Positions 1 through 22,000 of a stretch of DNA of 64,000 bases are shown here, one piece after another. Under the pieces are notes generated by a model that saw nothing but the letters and a program-made list of their open reading frames with translations, was not told where the DNA came from and searched no databases. Source of the DNA: Ciona savignyi (taxonomy: Eukaryota; Chordata; Ascidiacea; Phlebobranchia; Cionidae); contig CH003170.1 in the NCBI GenBank assembly GCA_000149265.1, positions 253,395 to 317,394 on the forward strand. Reading direction: 5' to 3'. Made by a program: the position numbers and the translations under genes. Numbering within the stretch: the stretch's first letter is position 1; each line of letters opens with the position of its first letter.

Positions 1-377
1 CATATGGTCAAATGGCTTTGCTGTTAAGCCCTGCTAGATTGTGGTGGTGCATTGCCTCCGTATTGCTCGCTATTAGGACATGGCATTGTAAACCCAAGCT
101 CCAAAGACAGTAATTCTTAATAGAAGCCCAATTTAAATGTTTGGTATTGAACTGTAATTTTTTCCAATTGTATTAAAATTTTATACTACCCCAATGCCAT
201 TTTAGTATTTAAAATACTGTGGTTTTATTTCTGTCAACACATTTTGAATGCAATATACATGTAAATGGAAGTTTACGAGTTTTCAAATTTCTATTTTAAA
301 TTTTATTCATGTTGATACAAACATTTAAAAGCGGAATTGGACCAGAAGATAAAACACTACCATTTCATATGTAGTTA
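1..377. other. TRMT112 3' flank; no other gene seen
   Basis: AT-rich sequence downstream of the minus-strand TRMT112 stop codon. The only signal I can support is a poly(A) signal on the minus strand. I see no open coding stretch or repeat. Confidence 0.5.
302..307 (-). terminator. poly(A) signal of TRMT112
   Basis: TTTATT on the plus strand reads AATAAA on the minus strand, about 70 nt past the TRMT112 stop. Spacing and strand fit a cleavage/polyadenylation signal. Use is inferred. Confidence 0.45.
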
Positions 378-2894
378 TTATACTTCATCTTCATTTAAAA
401 GCATGTTTGGGATTCCGTTAGTAATTGGAAATTCGCGTCCTGTTTCCGGACAAGATAAGCACCCAGAGATTATTTCAATCTCCATAAGAGCATGATGTGC
501 CTTTTTTAAAAAGTCATTGTCCGTTTCATAGTCTTTTGGTACTTCTGTTGGGAGAAGATCTGTCTTTCCCACCTATTGTAAAAGTTTAAATCAATGCGGG
601 ACAATTTATATATATCCAAATCTACTACTTGTTTAAAACCAGTACATGTACATCTATGGGTTAAACTAATAACTCACTGGTTTAGCTCTTGTAACTGGAC
701 ACATCAGTAGGCATACGATAATTTGTATATTAATACCAAGCCCCCAAGATGAGCTGTGCAATCTGGGAGTTCGAAATTAGGAACTACTGGTTCTAATGAT
801 CCGAATCTGACATTTTAATAACGAACCATTTCCATTGCTTTAGTCAAAGCAGGCCATTCAATTCTTGTGATCATCTTTGATACAAAGTCTGGATTAAAAT
901 CAACTTCTTGTTCCTTTACATCTTTAGCCTGGGAAATAGTTCCAAGATTAAATTTTATTGCTAAATAAAGCAATACCTTGTCAACAAAATATTACTCAAA
1001 TCCAGTCATGTATTACTTTAAATAAAAATTAAGTGTGTAAAATCTGTAGATTATTCGTTTGAAAAAATATGTACTTTACGGGCAACACTAAATCAGGAAA
1101 ATGATTCTAAACCCGAAAAAGGGGAATTTTTTTCTAATCCTAAAAGCAGGAAAATGGAAATAAAAAAAAACAAAAGGCTGGATTTCTGTTGTTAACATTA
1201 TGGCAGTTTCCATCTTCAGTGATGTGAGACAGAAAAGAAGGAAACTGGGAAGGGTGGTATTAATTGCCGTAATATATACTGATGTGTCATGTGTGTTACA
1301 TTATTATGGTGAATTGTCTTTGCTAGTGAAGGTATAGCACTGATGGTAGGGGAAGGTGCAATTGGCTGCTCGTCGCTTGTCCAAAAGTACACCCTGGGCC
1401 AGGGGTGGGCAACATACGGCCCGCGGGCCGGGTCCGGCCCGTGAAGGGATTTTGACCCGCCCCCAGACTGTATCTAACAATAACCTGTAATGTTGCCAGG
1501 GTCCGGCCCGCTGTCTGTATCCAATCACACACTAATGTGGTCCGACGCATTATTCCTAAAATATGGCTATCGCTCTACTCTTACCACACTGTTAATGCGA
1601 GCTGAATTAATTTAGTCGTACCAAAGTATTTTTACAAAGGTTGGCAACAAAGCAGCATGTTTTCTGTATGATCAGAGTGTTGCGTTAGTAAAAGAGTACA
1701 ACATTTGTCGTCATTATTTGACGAAACATGGAAACTATGGCAATAATTTAGTAAATAAATATGTGGTTAAAGTATTGAATATTATTTGTCTAATAATCCG
1801 GCCCACCAAGGACTTTATTTTTCAACATCTGGCCCGCCGACTAGAGAAGTTGCCCACCCCTGTCCTAGGCTGTCATTACAATGATCGGTGGCCGACTTGT
1901 CTGAATTGTTGGTATTGACTACTCGAATCGATAGCCATGTGACTTGTTTTACAGGGCATTGCGCATTCTATTAGATGTGTTTTTTGTTTATAGAAGCAGG
2001 AATATATATACAAAATAAATATAGGTCACAAGAACAGATCATGCATGGTAGCCTCTTTTAAATGTAAAATTGGGTCGTATTTGGGGTGCCTCTAAATACT
2101 ACAGGACCGCTTGGAGCGCTTGGATCACTTAGATTGCTATGGAAAGTTATTCTAACCCTGTCCCAAACACTAATCTCAACCCCAGAACTAACTTTAACCC
2201 CAACCCTAACATTATTATTATGGCTATTGTAATTACGAAGTATAGTAAGCGATCCAAGCGATTTAAACACTCCAAGCGGTCCTGTAGTATTTAGAGGGAC
2301 CGTCGTATTTGTAATAAAACAGGCAGACATAGCACCAATTAAAGTTGTTGTACTGGGTTGTAAACATTGGATGCAAATAGTTGTCCAGTAGGAAATTACG
2401 TTTGCTTATAATTTACCCAGTGAATACACATAAAACAATGTTAAGAAAACAATTATTATCTGAATCAAACCAGAGATTCACCACAAAGGGTCACAAAAAG
2501 TAGGCTTTTTCTGTATTTAGGATTAGCAAAAATTCCTTCTTCCCTGTTTTTAGGTTAACTTTCCCAAGTTTCAGTTTTACCCAGTTCTTTATAAAACTAT
2601 TTTTTTTAAATGTGGCAAACTTTTCAGTAAATATGACAAACTTTTTGGTCTAGGTCTAGGGTAAACTCTCACAATAATTCAATAAACGTAATGACTATTT
2701 TTTATTTATTAAATGCATAGCGGCACTAAACTTCCTACAACATAGTTTTACTGTCATAAAATAATTTTTATTTTTGGATATAATAATTGACGTAGCGAGT
2801 AGCATATGACAAAACTTACGGTTATCAGCAGGGGGTATCCGTTTTTCACCCCTTTTACGTGAGATGTCAGCATATTGTGGGTTATGAGGCGCAT
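378..2894 (-). CDS. TRMT112: TRMT112, methyltransferase activator subunit (3 exons)
   Basis: Coding exons, in transcript order, are 2894-2820, 928-827 and 572-378. All junctions are phase 0, with donors GTAAGT and GTTCGT, giving 123 aa (human 125). Exon 1 begins MRLITHNMLTSHVKGVKNGY, against the human MKLLTHNLLSSHVRGV start. Exon 2 contains DFNPDFVSKM and RIEW. Exon 3 contains CPETGREFP followed by GIPNMLL, the family's C-terminal signature. The family protein is a small zinc-ribbon-like partner that stabilises and activates several methyltransferases acting on tRNA, rRNA and eRF1 (for example ALKBH8, BUD23, HEMK2). As in other animals, only one CxxC-like pair region is visible. Intron 1 (929-2819) holds two non-autonomous DNA transposons. 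The gene is divergent from LKB1. Identification is firm; the exon 2 donor (GTTCGT) is the weakest splice call. Confidence 0.93.
1400..1862. mobile_element. hAT-type MITE in TRMT112 intron 1
   Basis: Terminal inverted repeats begin CAGGGGTGGGCAAC on the left; the right end reads GTTGCCCACCCCTG after a spacer-like stretch. CGGCCCG-rich subterminal sequence lies on both sides. Flanking 8-bp direct repeats CCCTGGGC (1392-1399) and TCCTAGGC (1863-1870) match at 6 of 8 positions, as expected for an aged hAT target-site duplication. There is no transposase. Confidence 0.8.
2088..2297. mobile_element. MITE with CCTCTAAATACTACAGGA termini
   Basis: Long terminal inverted repeats: the left end CCTCTAAATACTACAGGACC is mirrored by the right end GGTCCTGTAGTATTTAGAGG. 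The interior is rich in AACCC/CTAA runs. A shorter relative is at 45266-45351. The target duplication is not clear. Located in TRMT112 intron 1. Confidence 0.75.
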
Positions 2895-3777
2895 ATTTAC
2901 AAATCTTGACAACCTCATTAAGCAAAAAATATGGAATAACAAGAAATATTAGACTATGTTAAGTGATATTCTGAAAATTCATCTCATGTGCGCGTAACCT
3001 GACGTCACGTGTACCCAAAGTATGTCAAGGTAAAAGTATGTCTCACCACTTGACCAAATTTGGCTTCCGGCAAAAATATATAATATATTTTGATATTACC
3101 AGAATTGGTTAAAAATACATTCTACATAGATACTGGTACCAATATATCAACAACAATCGTTAAACAAATATTTCTGGGACCATTATGCTCGTAGTAACCT
3201 TAGAAAAAAGTATCAGCGCTCTCGCCACTTTGTTGCAGCATTTAAATACACCATTGCAATGGATTTGTGGGTTGATTGTTTTGTTTCGCAAATTATTTTA
3301 GTATAGTTGCTGCTCGGCTGATGAGAGGAGTTAAATCGTTAACTTCTAAACATAGGGCAGTCAGATAACAGGTTGATGAATCGAAACCAGCCTCTGACAA
3401 GAACAGTACTTTTGAGATGTAAACAATGATAAAAATTCCTTATTATTCTGTTAAATATTAAATCATTCATGTTTTACTTGTGTATACAGTCTTTGTGAAG
3501 TTATTGTATTAACCCCTTAAAACTCACCTTTGCTTTATTATCGGTTTGTTTACCAATTTAAAGTGCACAGTTGTGAACAACTGGAGGTGTTTATCAGTTT
3601 CTAATATCAAACGGTGATTTGATTTCCACATAAATATCTTTGCAAAAAACACCAGGTTTATATGTTTTGCAGCAATATATTAATATGTTTAAAGTTAGTT
3701 AGATTCTTTTTTTAATTTAAAATTTAAATGGATAATTAACATCTGTTATTCAGCCTATTTTAGAAACTATATATGAA
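2895..3777. promoter_or_regulatory. Divergent TRMT112/LKB1 promoter region
   Basis: This 883-bp gap separates two divergent start codons. At 3000-3011 the sequence TGACGTCACGTG joins a full CRE (TGACGTCA) with an overlapping E-box (CACGTG), about 106 nt upstream of the TRMT112 ATG. Such palindromes are common in housekeeping and bidirectional promoters. Function is inferred. The rest is AT-rich, with no coding signal. Confidence 0.5.
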
Positions 3778-13879
<10,102 letters not shown>

Positions 13880-15670
13880 AATTTCCTCCCAGCATATATA
13901 AGATACAATGGTATGAAAAAAGGTGTTTTTAAACAGCAATTGTTATGATGGGTTAGAATGTAACTAAAATAGGCACTACATTAGAATTTTCTATATGTGA
14001 TAATTAATGAGAGCAGGTATTGGTTATATTCCGGTAGTTATTGTGGTTACATAAACAAACAGTTCTTAAAACCATAAATCTTTTATGATAAAATTGTACT
14101 GCTAAAGGGTGGTGCTTATGTTGTACATGCTGTTACAAATATTGTCCCGTGATATCCACTGATGGGACATATTGCTTAATTTAGACTTGTACGGTTGGCT
14201 GAGCTGGGCTGTATGACAAATGTGGCATTCTGCCATGTGTTTCACACCACTGTCTCAATGGTAAAGGTTATACTAATGTAAATATACTCACTGTGATGCA
14301 TGCTCTTTGTATCTTGTGCAGCTAAGTTGAACATGTGGTGTATTACAATGCCAGTGTACAATATTTTAATGTATGCCGTTACACCTGGTCAGCAGCATGT
14401 TGATCGCTAGTCAAAGATTAATTCTCATGGTTGGCGAACAGCTTTGGTGCCTCTGCAGTTCGTTAATACACCACCTACCAGGGTAAACACCATTATATCA
14501 TGTACATTAGCTCTTTTATTTCATTTCACTCTTAGGTTTCACTGTTTTTGGCAAACTGTTAATTTTTTTTATTAATATTTCAACCTGTGAACCCAAATTA
14601 TAAGGTTGAGTTGTATACAAGAAAATTAGTTCCAAAACGAATATTTTAATGCGTTTTTTAAATTAGCTTTTGTTTTTCTACTATTATGCTTACTTAAAAT
14701 GGAAATATGTATGTTAATGTTTAAAACCTCAGCATTATCAAACTAATGCATGACTACTGCCAAGAACTTTTAAAGTGAAATTAGGAAACTTGGATAAAAT
14801 TGTTTTCTTGATTTCAAAATGTTTCCCCACAAATAAACTTGCACACATTATTGTATTTACATGTTTCGGGCTAATTTTCGATCCCATGATGTGCTCAACT
14901 AGAAGACCGTTTTTTATACAGAAAGCGGCATATGAATTGGTCGCGTTGACAATTCGGACACACGACCGTTCCGTATTGATATGTTCGATAGATGCTTTGA
15001 TAGGCAAGTTAGATGTATTTCTCTAACCAATTGGATCTGATGTTAATTTGTGTTTATCCCAGTAAAGCGCAGTTGAGTTATTACACAGAAAATCATCCGG
15101 TTACCGAAGCTATAATAGTGTGTTGTACATGATCAGTAGTTCCCAGTACGGCCGAATAGCTTAAGGAATTTTTGTGTCGAAAGGTTGTGGTTCGGAAATG
15201 GCCACGAGGTAGTCCGTAGTCCTTTGGCAAGGACTATATTGGTGCTTTCACTATGTCCAGTTATTAACAGGTCGGTGAAATGGAACACTTTTATATTAGT
15301 GCTTTTACATCCCGGTTGCAAAATACAGATTTTTTTTGTTTTGGCTTTCCCCTCAATTCCGGACGGAACATATTTTGATTTAACTTTCTGCAACACGTTC
15401 ACATCAAGCATGTCATGTGTCCAGGTCATTGGGTAGAGCAGATTATCAGGTTAAAACTTCTGTTTAACTGGCATGCTAATAGTTTGTAAAAGGGAATTTC
15501 CGCTATAGGGTAAAATTTGTAGGCGCTATCGTGAAACATATTTACTTACATTTGCAATTATCACGAATGGCATAAAGCAGAATATATTTGAATTAAAATT
15601 ACCTAGTTTAACCCAGGCAATCCCACAAAATTGAATGCGCAGAAGCAATTTTTAATTAGGTTTCCGAGCT

Positions 15671-15725
15671 GGTCGGTTCGTATCCTTGGGCAAGGCAATT
15701 TACCAGACGTTGCCTTAACCTAGTG
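15671..15725 (+). mobile_element. SINE fragment (degenerate)
   Basis: Contains GTCGGTTCGTATCCTTGGGC and GGCAATTTACCAGACGTTGC, a diverged match to the body of the tRNA-derived SINE described at 53243. Confidence 0.5.
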
Positions 15726-15893
15726 ATAGAAAGGAAAATATACAGAAGTGGTATCCCCGCAAGATGAAATTAATTACACCATTTTGCAAAAAATTGAAAG
15801 TATATTTGAACGGTGAAAAAATGTTCGATTAAAAATGAATAACAAAGGCAATGAAGAGTACACTAGAAGATAAACAATATTATAAATATATTA

Positions 15894-15926
15894 TTAATCT
15901 TGCGTCACTATAAGACGCAAGATTAA
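15894..15926. repeat. Perfect 13-bp-stem hairpin between convergent genes
   Basis: TTAATCTTGCGTC, a 7-nt spacer ACTATAA, then the exact reverse complement GACGCAAGATTAA. It lies about 100 nt past the mucolipin stop codon. Confidence 0.85.
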
Positions 15927-16029
15927 ACTGCAATTAAAACTTACACAATATTGCACAACAAAATTTATTTTTTGAATTAATAAACTTAAATAAGACTGAC
16001 AATAAATAATTATATCACAAATGACATTG

Positions 16030-19000
16030 TTAGGTAACAACCAAAGCCTCCTCATCACCACTATGTTCATCATCCGTGAGAATGCTGAAAATATTGAAAT
16101 ATTAAATCGTTAGTCACCAAACATGTACACGCCAGTACAAAGCAATCCTGTGAACTTAGTATTCACCATGGCAGGATATAGTCATACACCAGTCTTGGTA
16201 ATTTTGTAACTTGTTGCCCACAGACCATTTTTTATTACTAGAATGCAATTCTGTAACCACATTCAGCATATTGGATCACAGATAAATTACTGAAATACTT
16301 ACATGGGAATTATACTGCTATTTATTGTAATACCAACGTCAAATATTCATAAGCCCAGCAAACTTGTGTTATGTTAGAGGGGGATGGGGGTTCTATTATT
16401 TCAGGTTATTCTGTTATTACCATACTCACTCAGGGGCATTGTTTTGATACAAGCAGCAGCAACAGTATTGGTCGGAGTTGAAGTTAAATTCAACATCATT
16501 GTCTGCACCTTCTGATATGAACTTTTGCATCTCAGATTGTGGGGGGGACCCATCAATTTGCCATTCCTACATAGGTGGGTAAGCTATTACGGATAATAAT
16601 TATACTTAGTTCATGGAGGACAAACGTCTTCTGGACAGAATGTGATGCCAAGGGATAGCAACTTTGCATATTAAGTATGCAGATAACAATTTGGCTTTTA
16701 TGTTATTGTATTTATAAAGTAAAGTTCCTTGTACCTGTATGGTTTCGTATGTCTCCATAATGACAGCTATGAACAAACTCAACACCACATATATGAACAA
16801 GGAGATAAACGTGTAAAGATATATCTGAAAAAAATGCCAGTATTAATACGACATAATTATATCTTAATTATAGAGAAAGAGTATGTATATGACTGATATT
16901 TCCATCAATGAAAGTAGTTATAATTTAGCAGAGACAATTGTTTTATCAGGAGACATAATATTGTTAACTGGAGATGTGAATTCAAAATTGTCTTGCCTGC
17001 GAAAAAATCCAAGCAAGTTTACTTGTTTTCGCCATCTCTTCAAAAGTCATGTACATGTCATCACCATTAATTAGTGAAAACAAAGCCTCAGATGCAACAA
17101 CTGGACTGTCATGTAAATAATGTTGAAAATTAAAATATAAAATAATATTACAATGACTTATTGTTCAATAACATCATGTAACAGCTTCGGCAACTTAACG
17201 CCGGATATCTAAATACAATTCTAGGCCTATACATTCTAATACAGATTTGGAATATAAATAAAAAACTCCCACGCTTATATGTCACACTACATGTATCTTG
17301 GCAGTGGGAACAGATAAATGTAAATAAAATATAATATGTATTTCCAAACAGAAATAATTTAAGTACCCAATTAAGTCATAATTATTTGTTATTAAATCAT
17401 ATAGAGTAAACCCCCAAAAAAAGTATTTGACCAAATCCTCAAGTTTTTGTTTGAACTTACGTGCGAAATTTATGGTGGTATGGTCCTAATACAACCCAGC
17501 CACAAAACATATAGCCAAGATAAAGCAGTGAAGCACACACCATAAATCGTAGAACATGAGGCATTGCTTTTTTTAGTGTTAACACAAGAATCTGAAAAAA
17601 AAGAAAAAAAAAATTAAGCAAAAAGACACATATACTTTTAATTCTTTATTGGTTGTTTAAAATTGTTTGTATATAATTAGTTTGCAATGGAAGTTTATTA
17701 AATAATTAAAGTAGTTATTCATACTGTCAGTTTACTAGTATACACCACACAAATCAAGGAAAACGCCTCCAATGACATGGTAAACCTACTCGACTGGCTC
17801 AACCACAAAAAGTAGAATAGGAAATAATACAGTGGAGTTTAAATCCATGGTCCTGCAACTAGACTGGTTATGGCGACTTTCTGAGTTATAGTGGCTTGAA
17901 ATAAAACTTAAATAAGATATCTATAAAACGAAAAAACAACTTACATTGTACTGATGAAAGTAGCCAACGTATCGAAGGACACCAACCCACACACATAAAC
18001 AACCAACCCCAAGGAACAAACTGCATGCGTCGTAGTTAACTGTGCCGTGCCACTGTTATTGGAAGTACTTTGGTTAATTTTTTAAAAATCTTGACATTTA
18101 CAGTGACATCTACATGTAAGTATATAACCAGCAAGCTTGTAATTTAGTCAAAACACCTTTTGATGATGATAAAAAATTATTAATTAAATTTTTTACTATA
18201 AAATACCCTTTTGACTTACTTAAGTAAATCATGCTTTTTTTAACTATTTTACAGCTGTTTTTTATATATATTTCTTATTAGTTTTTCTTTATTTAGATGT
18301 GACCAGGAAATACTATAAACCAAAAGATATGATATAAAAACACTACAGGCCTTTCTAAGCAATTAAAAATAGGTAACTGTTGGGAGCAACCCCATAATTA
18401 GTTCATTCTGTCCTTGTAAGCAATCATGTTTCAATTTAACCAATACAACATGAAATTTGTGCACCTGAAGTTGCAGAGCCATTTTGATAATGGATCCAAG
18501 TATAGTGAGAATATCGCTGATAATAATCAACAAATACCAGCCGTTGACGAATTCTAATTTCGACCACCAACTTAATCTGCGTTCATGCTGTTTCTCAAAA
18601 AATCGCTCAAACGACTGAAAGTGTTACCTTTTTAGGAAACTGACCGATATTATTTTGCAATAAACAAATAAAACAGAAATTAGAATAGTTCAAAAATGTT
18701 AAAAAAACAATGGAATGCCAAAAGCTAAAAATACAGACATCTTACCCTCCTTAGTCGTTGCGCCCTCCATACCGAGCGTGTGCATAGTACAATCGACATA
18801 CAACAAGTGACGATGATGAATGCATCCAGGAATAAAAAAACTATAAAAAATATCTTCTTGGGTTGGGTTTCCCTGCATGGAGACAGTGCGAACTGGGATG
18901 AAATACTTTCCTCAATAATACCGGCATGATCTTGGTTGTTCAGTTTCACCTGTGGATTTTTCAGCATAAGTGTTACAGCATCTATGTTATAGCTACACTG

Positions 19001-22000
19001 CTATCGGCCTTTCCTTAATTAAATAATTACTTGACAAATATAACAAAAAAAATGACAAAAAATATCATTTACTCAAACTTAATAAAAAAGTTTTGGTAAC
19101 ATTGCACCTAGCTTATAAATATTTTTTTGGGCTGTAAAAATTCCTTTAAGCTAATTAAAGGCCCTGGATTGTCAAAAGATATATCGTCCAGAATTAAACT
19201 TGCGCTTGTGGCATTGGAATATGAGGTTGAAACCATTTGACCATCGTGACTCACATGGAACATATAATTAAACAAAGGTTATATACTGGTTCTATGTGGG
19301 TTTCATGAAGAGTACTTTAAAGGAATTATTATCATAACTAAATAGCATTTTTTTAATATTTTTTTCGGAAAACGTGTTCAATAAATACTCTTTAGGTTTA
19401 CAGCCGTATTGAAATTCAATATGGTTACCGATTTACTGCTAAGTTTAACTACATTGTTGTTAATAACTTGTTGCAAATACGCAAACATCATTTTTACTAC
19501 AAATTCATAATAAGCACCTAAAAGCTTGTAATTTTTGGCCACTATCCAAAACCTGCAATTTAGCAAGTAAAATGCAATCGGATCTCGATTTTTAATTATC
19601 TCGGTGTCTTATTTGGATAACATACATGCATTTATATGATATTTATAAATACATTAACTTGGCTAGGTAATGTAATGTCGGAGTTATTGTGTTTAATAAA
19701 GATATGTGTTTTTATAATAAATATGCACATATTGATATTCACTTTGATGTTTATTTCGTATATTCACTTAAGTATGTTCACTTTTGTACGTTTACCCTTA
19801 TATCATGATTTTTACAGTTTGGTAATGTTATCCTTATTATTTATTTTTTGTTTTAAGAATCTTTACACATACACGTTGATTATAATTGCAACTGTTTTTT
19901 CAAGTAACTTTGTGTGATTGTAACATGCCACATTAGACATAAGAGACTTAGCAGTTAAAACATTATTCAGGAAACAGTATATTTCTTTTACAATTGTAAT
20001 ATAATATCAATTAAATAAATTAACATTAAGTTTGGTTCTATCTTATGGTAATAAAAGGCCATATTAGTTATTAATTTCTCTCTGTACATTTTTCAATTTG
20101 ATTATTTTTTTGTAAGCTAAATAAGCCACAGATAAAAAAAAAACTTTTAAAGTCTATGGAACTACTGATAAGATAATGTTGTTGTATAGCTATGATGCAA
20201 GTTGTCCAAGCTCCCGCTTTAAAACAGTTTTTAGACGCTTATCCATAAAAATGCCAGATGTGATGTCACATGCTCTGTTTTTTTGGAGTTCTTGTGCAGT
20301 TACATTATATTTGCCATTGCAGTGCATTGAATATGACGAAGACACTTCTATGACTTTTGTTCATCCCAATCACTGTGTTTATACACAATATAAGACTGTT
20401 ATAGTTCCCAGTGTGTATTGTACGACTTTACATAAAGCTTGTGTGCAAACAAAGTATGTGTACAACATACTAAAATAGCTAAGGTAACGCTGCGATGGGC
20501 GTGAAAGAATATGATTAATACTCTGGTAATACCATTGCTTGCATATATTCGAGTGGTAGTCTGACTCTTGCCCTTGAGATAACAATGAAATCATTTATTA
20601 ATATACAGGAGCAAATATACAGTTAAAAAAGCTGGTTTTCTGGTTTTTAAAACTGGTTTGAATCAATGTAAGTTTAGTCTTAAAAAGCATTAAGCATTAT
20701 GAAATACTTGTGATTAGCTATGCAACCGATTAGTTTGCGCCATTATTTTGCATTTCTTGCAGTAAGCATTCCACGAAAGATTGTTAAAAGAACATAATGG
20801 TTAATAGTTAGATATTTTATAAAGTTCATTTATGTTTCTATGTTAAGCATAACTTAATTTACATTTTCGATTAAACAACTCAATGGTATCTTGCACATTT
20901 TACAAATTCTGTGTTTATTTTCACAAACCTGAATAAATGGATACATGGCTTTCTGCTTACAAACTGCTCACGCTAATCATGCTGGCCTTTATTCGCATGG
21001 ATAATCAAAAAGACAGTAAACCATGTTGTCTTCTTTGGTGTAACAGCAACACTCGGTAATAGCTCAGCAATATTTTTAAAATTTGAATGCGTTTTAAAGT
21101 GTAATTTTGTTACAATTAAGAATGATAACTGCAAAAACTTGAGCATTTAAATAATTTTAAGATGATTTATTCGTCATTTGGAAATAAGGTGTCCATAAAT
21201 TTAATAACTTTTTTAAAACTGTTGTACCCGTATTTCAGTCATAAAGTTAGATATATTGTCTAGCAATGTTCAGATTGCATTTAATTGGATTAGTGTAAGA
21301 TAAGTGGGACAGGTTGGTAGTGAACTTGTCCTAGTAATGTGTTCTAAAAGTAGGACTGCACCAATACTTAAAAAAGTATCGATAATTAAGGGTCACATGT
21401 CGCGATAATTGCGATTATCCTTAGTAAATATAAGGAATTTCCATTTAAACTTCACGTCTTTAAGACTTTAACAAATTGCAATGTGTTCCTTGATGATAAT
21501 TCAACTGCAGTTTGTTTTTGAAGAAGGCTTTTAAATGAAATCAACCCTATTTCTAATAATAGCAATATTCTTACAAACTGATGTGCAAAACTTAACCACG
21601 CTTTACACAAACCATGTATCTGCGACAGACACGAAAAGTTTCGCGGATCCAGTTAACCGTAGTTTGTAAAGTTTTTTTAGCAACTTTTAATACACTAAGC
21701 ACCATTCACACGTTGTAGAGCCTTACTGAGCAAACAAAGTGCAAATGATATGCAGAAAAATAAATGAGTATAACATTTCACTAACCTGTATATAAACATT
21801 GTAACAATCTGTGTCATATAAACTACCAGGATTTTTCATCCATACAGTACGAACACCAAATTTCAAGTCTAGGTTTATCAGCCTGAAATAAAAACAATCC
21901 AATTGTGGTTGCTATTCACTAATCATTCTGACTGCAGGTAAATTTGATCCGAAAATATATTAATTTAAGATTCCCCAGAAGGAAGCATATAAAAATAATA

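Larger units (their letters stand above)
13880..16029. other. LKB1/mucolipin convergent 3' region
   Basis: This interval holds the LKB1 3' UTR and the mucolipin 3' UTR. Candidate poly(A) signals are AATAAA on plus at about 14833 and, on minus, TTTATT at about 15964-15969. Open frames on both strands at 14738-15026 and 15133-15436 overlap each other and match nothing I recognise. The stretch from about 15430 to 15540 shares words (GGTTAAAACTT, AACTGGCATGC) with 35690-35750, so it is probably an old dispersed repeat. A hairpin lies at 15894-15926. Confidence 0.5.

Noticed and set aside
2160..2215. Telomere-like AACCCTAACCCC tract
   Set aside because: Irregular, short and inside a MITE with clear inverted termini.
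14738..15436. Overlapping frames on both strands, 83-98 aa
   Set aside because: No family match, no splice support, and strands mirror each other. Part of the interval shares words with another repeat in the window.
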